From assembly GCF_014649015.1 (NCBI RefSeq), contig NZ_BMSF01000007.1, positions 310,001 to 374,000 on the forward strand: a DNA stretch of 64,000 nt, in the 5' to 3' direction. Shown here in pieces: positions 40,878-49,877 of this stretch. Position numbers and translations under genes: made by a program. Below the pieces are notes generated by a model that was given only the letters and a program-made list of their open reading frames with translations, was not told the DNA's origin and ran no database searches. This DNA comes from Streptomyces narbonensis (GTDB lineage: Bacteria; Actinomycetota; Actinomycetes; Streptomycetales; Streptomycetaceae). Position 1 is the first letter of the stretch; every line of letters starts with the position of its first letter.

Positions 40878-41743
40878 CTACTTCCGGTTGTACAGCCTCA
40901 TCGTGAACCAGCCGAAGACCAGGACGAACAGCGCCGACCAGCCCAGCGTCCAGGCGATGTCCGCGCCCGGCCGGCCGCCCGCCATCAACTCGCGGACGCC
41001 GTCCGCGAGATGGGTCACCGGGTTGTTGTTCACGAAGGCCTGGAGCCAGCCCGGCATCGTCACGGGGAGGACGAAGACGCTGGAGAGGAAGGTCAGCGGG
41101 AAGATCACCATCATGCTGACGCCCGTCACCGACTTCTCGCTGCGCAGCAGCAGGCCGAACATCGTCCAGATCCACGAGAAGGAGAACGAGAACACCAGCA
41201 GCAGCGCGACCCCGAGCAGGACGCCCGCCGGACCGCCCTCCGGCCGGAAGCCGATGATCATGCCGACGGTGAGCATGACCGCCGAAGCGATCAGATAGCG
41301 GACGACGTCGCCCAGGAGGTAGCCCACCATCGGCGCGGGACGCCAGATCGGCAGCGTCCGGAAGCGGTCGAAGACGCCCTTCTCGATGTCCGTGTTCACC
41401 GACATGCCCGTGTACATCGTGATCATCACGACGCTCAGCACGAGGATCCCGGGCAGCAGGAACTGGATGTACTCCGAGACCGAGCCGGCCAACGCGCCCC
41501 CGAAGAGGTACGTGAACATCAGCACCATCATGATCGGGAACGCCGTCACGTCGAACAGCTGCTCCGGCACGTGCTTGATCTTGAGCATCGCCCGCCAGCC
41601 GAAGGTCAGCGACGCGGAGAGCGCGCTCGGGCGCGGCGGGCGCGAGTGACCCACGAGCAGCGCCGCGAGTTCGTCGGCCTTCGGAGCGGCGAAGTCGAGG
41701 GCCTCGTCGGTCGTCTGCGTGTCCTTGCCGGTGGTGACGGAGG

Positions 41744-41747
<4 letters not shown>
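40878..41747 (-). CDS. ABC-2 type transporter permease (DrrB-like)
   Basis: A 289-residue membrane protein with six hydrophobic helices and the ABC-2 signature region (IQFLLPGILVLSVVMITMYT, FDRFRTLPIWRPAPMVGYLL). A ~45-residue cytoplasmic N-tail precedes TM1. ATG 41747 overlaps the stop of the ATPase gene (ATGA), giving a coupled DrrAB-type exporter. DrrAB pumps export antibiotics or lipids. Position next to the ThiF/M50 peptide locus makes export of a peptide product conceivable, which is inference. Confidence 0.92.
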
Positions 41748-42712
<965 letters not shown>

Positions 42713-42828
42713 ACCGTGGCTCCTCCGGGAGAAGACGGCGCTTCCCCCAGTCTCCGCCGCCCGGCACGGTACCGCCAGGGCGGGGAGCCGCCTGTAGGGC
42801 GGTCGCCGGGCCCCGCCCCGGACAGGCC

Positions 42829-43458
42829 TTAGGGCCTTCCCTCCGCGGCCGCCGCCCGCGGGGGCTCCAGGTGGGCGATCTCCCGGGGGAAGTAGCTGCC
42901 CAGCTCCTCCCCCGCCGCGTACAGCTCGCGCACGAAGGCGCGGGCCTTCGCCACGACGTCGGGCCGGGTGAAGACCAGGGCCCCGTCGGGCACGCCCTCC
43001 GGCGTGTACTCGACGATGTACACGGCCTCGTCCCCCAGCACGCACAGCTCGGGAAGCGGCCCGTCCGTCTCGTACGGGGCGACCCGCTCCGCGTCGAGGA
43101 CGGCGACGTCCTCCCCGTAACCGTTCTTGACGTGCAGGATGTTCAGCTCCCACTGGACGTACGGGTCGAGGGGCCGCTCGACGATCCGCACCCGCCGGTG
43201 CCGGAAGCCCGCCTCGGCGATCTTCCCGTAGTACTCCGCGTACTCCGGCCGGGACTCCTCGATCAGCCGCAGCGACTCGTCCCACTCACCGCGGCGGAAG
43301 GCCAGCCAGCTCGGGAAGTCCCCCTCGTCGTAGGACTGCATCCGCTCCAGCTTCCAGAACCCCTCCGGGCCGATGCGCCAGAAACGCTCGCCGAAGTCGG
43401 CCTGGTAGGCGGCCTGCCCGATCCGGACCCCGTCGGCGTCTTCGAACAGCTCACGCAT
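42829..43458 (-). CDS. DUF6879 family protein
   Basis: A 209-residue soluble protein with the DUF6879 pattern: GFWKLERMQSYDEGDFPSWL near the N-terminus, RRGEWDESLRLIEESRPEY, RRVRIVERPLDPYVQWELN and a terminal VRELYAAGEELGSYF. The function is unknown; many family members sit next to HTH or surface-protein genes. ATG 43458 has GGAGGAG upstream and overlaps the end of the M50 peptidase gene by eight bases, so the two are co-translated and probably act together. Confidence 0.82.
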   Translation of the reverse strand: MRELFEDADGVRIGQAAYQADFGERFWRIGPEGFWKLERMQSYDEGDFPSWLAFRRGEWDESLRLIEESRPEYAEYYGKIAEAGFRHRRVRIVERPLDPYVQWELNILHVKNGYGEDVAVLDAERVAPYETDGPLPELCVLGDEAVYIVEYTPEGVPDGALVFTRPDVVAKARAFVRELYAAGEELGSYFPREIAHLEPPRAAAAEGRP

Positions 43459-44833
43459 GTGCAGATCTCCTCCTGTGGGCACGGGCCCGCCGGTCCCGGC
43501 GGTTCCTCCACCGGGTGACGAGCCAGATGATGTGGACGGCAGCGATGGCGGCGAGGGTCAGGACGGCGTCGGACACGTCGAGGGCGGAGCCCGGCGAGGC
43601 CAGGCGGGCGGCGGCACCGGTCACCAGGCGGACCTCCGCCGGGAGGGTGAGGGCGGCGAACCCGGCCAGGCACAGCGCCGTCCCGGTCACCAGGACGAAG
43701 CTGTAGAGCCGCACCGCGCGCCGCTCGGCGGCGGGCAGGGCGCGGCTCGGGTCCTCGGCCGCCGACTCCCTGCGCCGCAGCCTCCGGACCAGGTGCCGGG
43801 CGTAGGCCCCGCCGTCCCCGTAGAGGTCGCGGCAGCCGGTGAGGTCCTGCAGGACGAAGTACACGTCCGTGCGCATGAAGACCATGAGTTGGAAGGTGAG
43901 GGGCAGCGCCGCCCACAGGACCGTCGCCGCGAGGAGACGGTGCGCCGTCGTGCCCGGCGCGGTGAGGCCGAGCAGCAGGACGGCCGAGGACGCCACCGAG
44001 AGGTTGACCCCGATGCCGGCGAGATAGGCCGTGAGGCGGTGGCGGCGCGGAGCGATCTCGATCCCGCTGATGTCGGTCTGGAGGACGAGGAACTGGAGGC
44101 GGGTGCCGAAGCTGATCCGCCCGGGGACCCCCGCGGCCCTCGCCACGGCGAGGTGCGCGAGCTCGTGCAGGAGGACGATCGACCAGCCGACCACCGCCCC
44201 GCCCACGACCACGAGCGTGCCGTACGGGCTCCACACCAGGTCCCGGTAGGTCGGGAGCAGCTCGGGGCGCAGGAGGAGCAGCACCACGGCGGCGGCGACC
44301 AGCACCGCCGGGACCAGGGGGACCCAGGGCTCCAGCAGGAAGGCGACGTGCCGCCGCCGGAGCCCAGGGAGGCTCGCGGGGACCACCGGGCCGGACGAGA
44401 TCCGCCGTCCGTCGACCTCGGCCACGAAACCGAGCGCGAGGAGGTCCCGCACGAACTCCGCGACGTCCGGCTCCTCGCCCGTCGCCGCCGGCAGCCGCTC
44501 CTGCACGGAGGCGACGCTCGCGCCCTTCTCCAGGAGGTCGAGCGCCTCCACCCCCTGGGCGGGGAGGGCCACGAAGACCCTGGTCTCGGCGCGGCCCACG
44601 ATCCACTCGGCTCCGTCCGCGCGCCTGCTCAGCGGATGCAGCAGCACACGGGTGGCCGGCCCCACGGGGACCGCCGCGACGCCCTCGTCCGGCCCCTCAG
44701 GCACCGGCCCCTCAGGCACCGATCCCCCCGACACCGTTCCCTCCGGCACCGACCCCCCTGACACCTCTCCTCTCGGCACCGCTCCTCCCGGCACCGCTCC
44801 CCCCCGGCACCGCTCCTCCCCCTGCCACCTCAC
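43451..44833 (-). CDS. Multi-pass M50-type metallopeptidase with PqqD-like N-terminal region
   Basis: A 460-residue membrane protein. Residues ~15-50 are Gly/Val/Pro/Ser repeats from a 15-bp DNA repeat. Residues ~70-143 resemble a PqqD/peptide-recognition fold (WIVGRAETRVFVALPAQGVE ... FVRDLLALGFVAE). Then several transmembrane helices enclose the zinc motif HELAH (223-227, IVLLHELAHLAVARAAG), and the third-ligand Asp motif is MRTDVYFVLQDLTGCRDLYG. The layout matches 'putative peptide zinc metalloprotease' proteins linked to bacteriocin loci. GTG 44833 overlaps the ThiF gene stop (GTGA). It could cut, export or protect against the peptide product of this locus; which one is open. Confidence 0.85.
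   Translation of the reverse strand: MRWQGEERCRGGAVPGGAVPRGEVSGGSVPEGTVSGGSVPEGPVPEGPDEGVAAVPVGPATRVLLHPLSRRADGAEWIVGRAETRVFVALPAQGVEALDLLEKGASVASVQERLPAATGEEPDVAEFVRDLLALGFVAEVDGRRISSGPVVPASLPGLRRRHVAFLLEPWVPLVPAVLVAAAVVLLLLRPELLPTYRDLVWSPYGTLVVVGGAVVGWSIVLLHELAHLAVARAAGVPGRISFGTRLQFLVLQTDISGIEIAPRRHRLTAYLAGIGVNLSVASSAVLLLGLTAPGTTAHRLLAATVLWAALPLTFQLMVFMRTDVYFVLQDLTGCRDLYGDGGAYARHLVRRLRRRESAAEDPSRALPAAERRAVRLYSFVLVTGTALCLAGFAALTLPAEVRLVTGAAARLASPGSALDVSDAVLTLAAIAAVHIIWLVTRWRNRRDRRARAHRRRSAHA
44690..44815. repeat. 15-bp repeat tract encoding GSVPEG/GAVPGG in the M50 gene
   Basis: Plus-strand units such as CCCTCAGGCACCGGC and CCCCCCGACACCG recur roughly every 15 bases through 44690-44815, giving the peptidase gene a variable N-terminal Gly-Ser-Val-Pro region. 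Frame is kept. Diverged copies. Confidence 0.6.
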
Positions 44834-45987
44834 GCCCCACCGCAGGCAGGGCAGTCGGCGCGCCGGAGGACCGGTTCGAAGCCCGGCTCGCCCGGCCGCA
44901 CCAGGTTGAGTTCGAGGCGGAATCCGGCGGGGAGCGCGGGCACGCCGGTGAGCGCCGCGATCGCCGCGTACACGAAGAGGGCGCCGGCCAGGGACGCCGT
45001 GACGGCGTTGACCGGGCTCCAGGGCATCCGGGGCGAGACCGTCGCCTCGTCCTCGCCGGCAGGCAGCCTGAGGTCACGGGAGTCGGCCTGCGTGGCCCTG
45101 TGGCACTGCAGGCAGCCGCTCCGGCCGGGTGCGTACACGCTCGTCGTGACGAGGGGGCCGCGGTACCCGCCGTCCGCCCACGGCGTGTCCGCATCCAGGC
45201 AGGCCTGGTTGACCCAGGAACGCAGGGCCGCCGGCTGGTCGGCGCACAGGACCAGGAGGTCGTACCGCCCGCCGCCCGCCGCCGCCCCGGTCCCGAGCAG
45301 CCGGGCGAGGTCCTCGGGGCCCCGCACCTCGGCGGCCTCGCCGGTCACCACGACGTCGGAGTTCAGCGCCCGGAGCGATTCCAGGGCCGCCTCCACCTTG
45401 GGCCGGCCGATGTCCCTCTCGCGGTACAGGACCTGGCGGTTGAGATTGGAGAGCTCGACGACGTCCGGGTCGACGCAGTGCAGGAACCCCACTCCGGAGG
45501 CCACGAGCCCCTGGGCCGCGACGCCTCCGGCGCCGCCGAGTCCGATCAGCAGGACCCGGGCGCGGGACAGGGTGCGCTGCACGTCCCAGCTGTCGGTCCG
45601 GGGCGAGGTGTCCATCCAGCGCAGCAGCGGGACCCCGCGCCCGTACCGGATCCTGTCCCGCTCGGAGAGTCCCTCGGGACCGCCGGCGGCGGCGTCCTCC
45701 AGGAATCCGGCCTCGCGCAGGTCGGCGATGGCCCGGAGCACGTCGTCCTCGTCGGGGGCCGGGTGGGCGGCGGCGACGTCGACGGCGATCCGGCCGGGGT
45801 CGCGGGTCCCGTCCAGGGCCCGGACCAGTGTCCAGACCCAGCCGTCCGTGTCCTCGATCTCGGCGCCGAGGCCGTGGACCACGCTGCCTATGCGCACATG
45901 GCCGTCGGCCGTCCGGTACGGACGGTGCTCGGGTTTGACACGCGGCAGCGCCAGACCGTCGAGCACGGCACCGACCTTCCGCCCCAT
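44830..45987 (-). CDS. ThiF/E1-like adenylyltransferase with N-terminal peptide-binding-like domain
   Basis: A 385-residue enzyme. Residues ~1-110 (LPRVKPEHRPYRTADGHVRI, ALDGTRDPGRIAVDVAA, REAGFLEDAA) resemble the leader-recognition region of ThiF-like proteins in TOMM/RiPP pathways. Residues ~140-385 form the E1 fold: nucleotide loop LLIGLGGAGGVAAQG (149-155), CVDPDVVELSNLNRQ with the ATP-binding Asp/Asn/Arg, Lys198 in RPKVEA, and a zinc site (SGCLQCH and CPACGG). The architecture is that of MccB, which adenylates the C-terminal Asn of a short peptide. ATG 45987 has a GGGAG site. It diverges from a 24-residue peptide gene ending in Asn, 93 bp away. Peptide modification is inference. Confidence 0.88.
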   Translation of the reverse strand: MGRKVGAVLDGLALPRVKPEHRPYRTADGHVRIGSVVHGLGAEIEDTDGWVWTLVRALDGTRDPGRIAVDVAAAHPAPDEDDVLRAIADLREAGFLEDAAAGGPEGLSERDRIRYGRGVPLLRWMDTSPRTDSWDVQRTLSRARVLLIGLGGAGGVAAQGLVASGVGFLHCVDPDVVELSNLNRQVLYRERDIGRPKVEAALESLRALNSDVVVTGEAAEVRGPEDLARLLGTGAAAGGGRYDLLVLCADQPAALRSWVNQACLDADTPWADGGYRGPLVTTSVYAPGRSGCLQCHRATQADSRDLRLPAGEDEATVSPRMPWSPVNAVTASLAGALFVYAAIAALTGVPALPAGFRLELNLVRPGEPGFEPVLRRADCPACGGA

Positions 45988-46027
45988 GGGCAACTCCCGT
46001 ACGCCGGGACACTCTTGATCACACGCG

Positions 46028-46058
46028 CTACTGTCACGACGTTGGCATGCTAGCGCCA
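46028..46058. promoter_or_regulatory. Divergent promoter region of the peptide/ThiF locus
   Basis: The 93-bp gap between the ThiF ATG (45987) and peptide ATG (46081) holds the dyad TGGC-ATGCTAGC-GCCA (46044-46059), itself made of GCATGC and GCTAGC palindromes. A TTGATC hexamer at 46013-46018 could be a -35 for the plus side. The dyad is a good operator candidate for coordinated control. Confidence 0.4.
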
Positions 46059-46080
46059 GAAGCGAGCCCGGGAGGGAACA

Positions 46081-46155
46081 ATGGCCATCAAGATCACGAT
46101 CCGTCCGCTCGACAAGAAGGAGACCACGAGCGACAGTCAGGGATCCAGCAACTGA
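46081..46155 (+). CDS. 24-residue peptide, candidate precursor of a modified peptide
   Basis: A 24-codon gene with an ideal ribosome binding site (GGGAGGGA, 46070-46077) before ATG 46081. The peptide starts MAIKITIRPLDKK and ends in SDSQGSSN-stop. Third-codon positions are G or C in 20 of 23 sense codons after the ATG, as in real Streptomyces genes. It is charged in the first half and small/polar (Ser, Gly, Asn) in the second, like a leader-core peptide. A terminator hairpin follows at 46255-46280. It diverges from the ThiF-like gene; C-terminal Asn is exactly the residue modified by MccB in microcin C. I know no annotated family for it. Confidence 0.72.
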   Translation: MAIKITIRPLDKKETTSDSQGSSN

Positions 46156-46254
46156 AGACCCGCCGGAAGGGCGGACACCGCCCTCCCGGCGCACCCGGCC
46201 CGCCCGCGGGCACGGCATGCAGGCGACCGGGCTCCCCTGCCACGGAGGATGACA

Positions 46255-46280
46255 CCGCCTCCGCCGCACGGCGGAGGCGG
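46255..46280 (+). terminator. 11-bp terminator downstream of the peptide gene
   Basis: CCGCCTCCGCC (46255-46265), loop GCAC, GGCGGAGGCGG (46270-46280): a perfect stem. A smaller CCGCC/GGCGG hairpin lies directly after the peptide stop. Together they would end a ~200-nt peptide mRNA before the next gene at 46332. Confidence 0.65.
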
Positions 46281-46331
46281 GCGGCCCCCGGGGGCGATGC
46301 CCCGCCCGCGTCCCGGCGGGACGCTGGACGC

Positions 46332-46976
46332 ATGCTGAAGATCAAAGCCCTTCCCGAGGTGCCCCGTTGGGCCGTCCTCGCCGCCCACGCCGTCCCGCTC
46401 GTCACCCTCCCGTCCGGGCTGTGGCGCCTCGCGCTCGTCGCGGGGCTCCCGGTCACGCAGGACGCCGAACTCGGCGCGATGGGCTTCTGGACGTCCGCGT
46501 ACGTCGTCTCCCTCAGCGTCGTCTCCGAGCTGCTGGCCTTCCTCACCCTGGGGCTCGTCCGCTCCTGGGGCGAGGTCTTCCCCGGCTGGATGCCCTTCCT
46601 CGGCGGGCGCCGGGTGAACCCGGCCGCCGCGACGGGCGCCGCCTTCGCCGGCGTGGCGGGGCTGTGCTCGATCGTCGCGTGGGGCGTGTACGCCTCGTAC
46701 GCGGACCTCGGACCCGGCATCCCCGCCGGCCCGGCGCAGGACGCGCTGCTGATCGCCTGCTACACGCCCCTGCTGGCCTGGCCGGTGCTCCTCGCCGCCG
46801 TCGCGGCCTCGTACTACCGGCGCCGGACCCGGACCGCGCACTCGGGTCCGGGCCCGCGCTCGGGCTCTGGCTCGGGCTCTGGCTCTGGCTCTGGCCCGCG
46901 CTCGGGCTCTGGCTCTGGCTCTGGCTCGATCGGTCAGTACGGTGCCGGGCGGCCGGCGGCGTCCTCGTGGGTGTAG
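46332..46976 (+). CDS. Integral membrane protein with Gly-Ser repeat tail
   Basis: A 214-residue protein with about four to five transmembrane helices (WAVLAAHAVPLVTLPSGLWR; TSAYVVSLSVVSELLAFLTL; AAFAGVAGLCSIVAWGVYAS; LLAWPVLLAAVAASYY) and a cytoplasmic tail of (GS)n encoded by a GGCTCT/GGCTCG hexamer repeat (~46850-46930). The family is unassigned; similar streptomycete proteins exist. Its 3' end overlaps the convergent gene by 43 bases, probably because the repeat tract pushed the stop downstream. Confidence 0.72.
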   Translation: MLKIKALPEVPRWAVLAAHAVPLVTLPSGLWRLALVAGLPVTQDAELGAMGFWTSAYVVSLSVVSELLAFLTLGLVRSWGEVFPGWMPFLGGRRVNPAAATGAAFAGVAGLCSIVAWGVYASYADLGPGIPAGPAQDALLIACYTPLLAWPVLLAAVAASYYRRRTRTAHSGPGPRSGSGSGSGSGSGPRSGSGSGSGSIGQYGAGRPAASSWV

Positions 46977-47350
46977 TAGAGGTAGAAGGCGCCGGCGGTG
47001 ACGCCCGCCCCGACGATCAGGCCGAGGATCGACGCCGACAGGATGCTCACGTCGGACAGGCTGTAGAGGAAGCCGATCGCGATGCCCGCGAGGCCGCCCC
47101 AGGCCGCCGCGTGGAGCTCACGCGGCAGCGAGCGTCCGTAGCGGTGGATGGCGTACACCGCCCCGCCGAGCACGACCGCCGAGATCAGTCCGAGCCAGAA
47201 CAGTCCCCAGGTGACCGGGGCGCCCGACTTCTGGATGAACGCCGCGTAGAAGCCGTAGATCACGCCGAGCGCGACGGGCATCGCCCAGACGGGGACCGCC
47301 CTGGCACTGCTCGCCCGCCGCCGGGCCGGTACCGCTGCGTGTGCGGCCAT
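46934..47350 (-). CDS. Small four-helix membrane protein of unknown function
   Basis: A 138-residue protein with four hydrophobic helices (VWAMPVALGVIYGFYAAFI, GLFWLGLISAVVLGGAVYAI, GLAGIAIGFLYSL, ILGLIVGAGVTAGAFYLYY) and a C-terminal HEDAAGRPAPY. ATG 47350 has GGAGCT upstream. Monocistronic, overlapping the convergent membrane protein. I do not recognise a named family. Confidence 0.75.
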   Translation of the reverse strand: MAAHAAVPARRRASSARAVPVWAMPVALGVIYGFYAAFIQKSGAPVTWGLFWLGLISAVVLGGAVYAIHRYGRSLPRELHAAAWGGLAGIAIGFLYSLSDVSILSASILGLIVGAGVTAGAFYLYYTHEDAAGRPAPY

Positions 47351-47490
47351 GGCTGGAGCTCCTTAGGTCTCGCCCCCCTGGCTCTGGCCCCCTGGGTCCC
47401 GCACCCTCCAGGGCACACCCGCGCCCGGCCCCCCGCAAGTGGATCAGAGGGAAGTCAGGTCCCTGAGGGCCGTCAGGGACCTCGGACGCA

Positions 47491-47988
47491 TCAGATTCCC
47501 TCGCGCTCGGCCGGCCGTACGGCGACCGCGTCGATCTCGAAGAGCATGCCCGGCAGGGCGAGCGCCGCGGCCCCGCTGAGGGTCTGGGCGGGCAGCCGCT
47601 CGCCGAAGTGCGCGTGCAGGGCCTTGCCGAGGACCTCCAGCTTGGCGAGGTCGTGTTCGACGACGTACGAGCCGAGGCGGACGACGTGGGCGAGGCCGAG
47701 GCCGACGCCCTCCAGGGCGAGCCGCAGGTTGGTGAGGGAGAGCTCGACCTGGGCGGCGAAGTCCCCGGGGACGGGGGCTCCGGTGGCGTCGGAGGCGTAC
47801 TGACCGCCGATGAAGACGAGCTCGCCGGGCGCCGAGACGGCATGGCTGTAGCCGAAGGGGGTGGGGTCGTGGAGCGTGCCGGGGTTGGTGATGACGCGCT
47901 GGTCGGTGGGGGCGGCGTGGGTGGCGGGGGCGACGGGGGTAGCGGGGGCGACGGGGGTAGCGGGGGCGGCGTGGTGGTTCTGGCTCAT
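47491..47988 (-). CDS. RidA family protein
   Basis: A 165-residue RidA/YjgF-type protein: VSAPGELVFIGGQYASDATG, LEGVGLGLAHVVRLGSYVVE and LPAQTLSGAAALALPGMLFE give the fold and the terminal GxxxEIDA stretch. The N-terminal ~28 residues are an AP(A)TPV repeat from a 15-bp DNA repeat and are not part of the fold. The canonical catalytic Arg region is altered, so imine deaminase activity is not certain. ATG 47988 overlaps the MFS stop codon (ATGA): one operon. Confidence 0.88.
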   Translation of the reverse strand: MSQNHHAAPATPVAPATPVAPATHAAPTDQRVITNPGTLHDPTPFGYSHAVSAPGELVFIGGQYASDATGAPVPGDFAAQVELSLTNLRLALEGVGLGLAHVVRLGSYVVEHDLAKLEVLGKALHAHFGERLPAQTLSGAAALALPGMLFEIDAVAVRPAEREGI

Positions 47989-49205
47989 GAGTGATCGTTC
48001 CTTCCGGAGAGGGCGGCCACCGGGACGGCGGCCAGGGTGAGCGCGGCACCCGCGAGGAGTACCGCGGTGAGGTCGTACGCATCGGTCAGCAGCCCGCCGA
48101 GGAGGGCGCCGAGCGCGATGGCGAGGCAGAAGACGCTGACGTTGAGGCCGGTGGCGGCCTCGACCTCGCCGGGGGCGGCGGCCATGAACCAGGACTGGAG
48201 CGCGACCGAGACCCCGCCGTAGGCGAGCCCCCACAGGAGCAGCAGCCCGGCGGCGGCCGCCGGGGTGGTGGCGAGGAGGAGGAAGAGGAGGAGGACCGTG
48301 CCGAGCGCGGCGGCGATGACCGCGAGCGTACGGCGGGGGGAGCGGGCCGCCCGGGAGCCGGCGAGGAAGTTCCCGGCGACGCCCGCGAGGCCGTAGCCGA
48401 GGAGCAGGGCGCCGAGGAGCGCCTCGGGGACCCGGGCGTGGCCGGTGAGCAGCGGGCGGACGAAGGAGTACGCGAGGAAGTGGCCGGTCACGAGGGCGAG
48501 GGTGAGCAGTAGCCCGGCCCGGACGCGACGGTTGCGGCGGGGCAGCGCGGCGAGCGAGCCGAGCCCCGTGGCGCGGGACTCAGGTGCTCCCGCGCCCCGT
48601 CCCGGGAGGCGGGGAAGCAGGTCCAGGAGGGCCGCCGCGGCGAGCAGGGAGAGGAGACCGGCGGCGGCGAACGCCCAGCGCCAGCCGAGCCGTTCGGCGA
48701 GGACGGTCGCGGCGGGGACGCCGAGGACCGAGGCGGCCGAGACCCCGCCGAAGACCACGGCGGTGGCCCGTCCCACGGCGTCGGGGGCCACGAGCCGGGG
48801 CGCGAGGCCGCCGGCGAGCGCCCAGAAGCCGCCGATGGCGAGGCCGAGGAGGACGCGGGCGGCGAGGACGACCGCGAGGTGTCCCGCGACCGCCGACGCG
48901 AGGTTGGCGGCGGCGGCGAGGAGCATGAGCCCGACGAGGAGCGTCCGGCGGTCGGCGCCGGCGGCCCGGACGGCGACGAGGGGCGCGGCGACGGCGGCGA
49001 CGAGGCCGGGCACGGTCACCATGAGGGCCGCGGCGCCCTCGCTGACGGACAGGTCGGCGGCGGCCGGGGTGAGCAGTCCGACCGGCAGGAGTTCGGCGGT
49101 CATGACGGTGAAGATGCCGAGCGTGACGGCGGTGACGGCGGGCCGCCCGGAGGGCCGGCGCGTGATGCCGCCCGGACCCTGTTCTCCAATCTGGATATCT
49201 AACAT
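47985..49205 (-). CDS. MFS transporter (DHA1/AraJ-like)
   Basis: A 406-residue 12-helix exporter of the major facilitator superfamily, DHA1 branch (LGIFTVMTAELLPVGLLTPA in TM1, GFWALAGGLAPRLV in TM4-5). The start codon ATG 49205 lies inside a 9-bp perfect inverted repeat (49188-49212), so a repressor would block start or transcription. It is followed in overlap by a RidA gene and preceded 127 bp upstream by an Rrf2 regulator in the same direction. The substrate is unknown. Confidence 0.9.
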   Translation of the reverse strand: MLDIQIGEQGPGGITRRPSGRPAVTAVTLGIFTVMTAELLPVGLLTPAAADLSVSEGAAALMVTVPGLVAAVAAPLVAVRAAGADRRTLLVGLMLLAAAANLASAVAGHLAVVLAARVLLGLAIGGFWALAGGLAPRLVAPDAVGRATAVVFGGVSAASVLGVPAATVLAERLGWRWAFAAAGLLSLLAAAALLDLLPRLPGRGAGAPESRATGLGSLAALPRRNRRVRAGLLLTLALVTGHFLAYSFVRPLLTGHARVPEALLGALLLGYGLAGVAGNFLAGSRAARSPRRTLAVIAAALGTVLLLFLLLATTPAAAAGLLLLWGLAYGGVSVALQSWFMAAAPGEVEAATGLNVSVFCLAIALGALLGGLLTDAYDLTAVLLAGAALTLAAVPVAALSGRNDHS

Positions 49206-49212
49206 CCAGAAT
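49188..49212. promoter_or_regulatory. 9-bp inverted repeat covering the MFS gene start codon
   Basis: AATCTGGAT (49188-49196), 7-bp spacer, ATCCAGATT (49204-49212). The MFS ATG (49205-49203) lies in the dyad. A leaderless message with an operator over its first codons would explain the absence of a Shine-Dalgarno. The nearby Rrf2 protein is the obvious candidate. Confidence 0.55.
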
Positions 49213-49261
49213 TACCCCCTTCACATGCCCTCCCCGGAGGGAGGGCGGTCGTTTCGGACAC

Positions 49262-49332
<71 letters not shown>

Positions 49333-49338
<6 letters not shown>

Positions 49339-49812
49339 GTTGGCGAACCAGTGGCGGATCCGGTCGGGCGCGGCCGGCGCCTGGAGCTCCGCCCGCTCCC
49401 GGACGTCGTCCAGGGTCTGGGCCATGAGCGCACGTCGCCAGGCCAGTTCGGCCCGGCCCATGGCACCGGCGATGGCGCACTCGGCGGCGTACGACCCCGG
49501 CGCTCCCGCCCCCGGCCCCTGCTGCCGGATCTCGGCGCAGCGGAAGGCCTCTTCAGGGCCTTCGACGGCGGCGACGACGTCCATGAGCGTGATCCGGTCC
49601 AGGCCGCGCGCCAGCCGGAAGCCACCCTTCGGCCCGGAGACCGAGGTGACGATCCCGGCCCGGGCGAGCGCCTGGAGCTGCTTGGTGAGGTACGGGGCCG
49701 GCAGCTCGTGATAGGCCGCGAGACGCGCGGCGGTGACCGCCCGCTCCGACCCGATCCAGGCCAGGTTCAGGCAGCTGTGCAGTGCCCATTCCACGCCTTC
49801 GCTCATCCTCAT
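49333..49812 (-). CDS. Rrf2-family transcriptional regulator
   Basis: A 159-residue Rrf2 protein: winged HTH VTAARLAAYHELPAPYLTKQ with the wing SGPKGGFRLAR, then the dimer helix. Only two Cys (FRCAEI and AAECAIAG) lie in the usual cluster loop, fewer than the three of IscR/NsrR, so an iron-sulfur cofactor is doubtful. ATG 49812; a second ATG at 49806 is possible. It is upstream of the MFS/RidA operon and probably controls it through the dyad at 49188-49212. Confidence 0.9.
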
Positions 49813-49877
49813 GATTCAGGACTCTACATATCTCGAATAAGGGATGCAAGGAGGTCCCGAGGCCCTCGCACACGCCC

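Noticed and set aside
45987..46269. N-terminal extension of the ThiF protein to 46269
   Set aside because: The extension is antisense to the 24-codon peptide gene, Cys/Arg-rich and without a ribosome binding site; ATG 45987 has one and begins the conserved domain.
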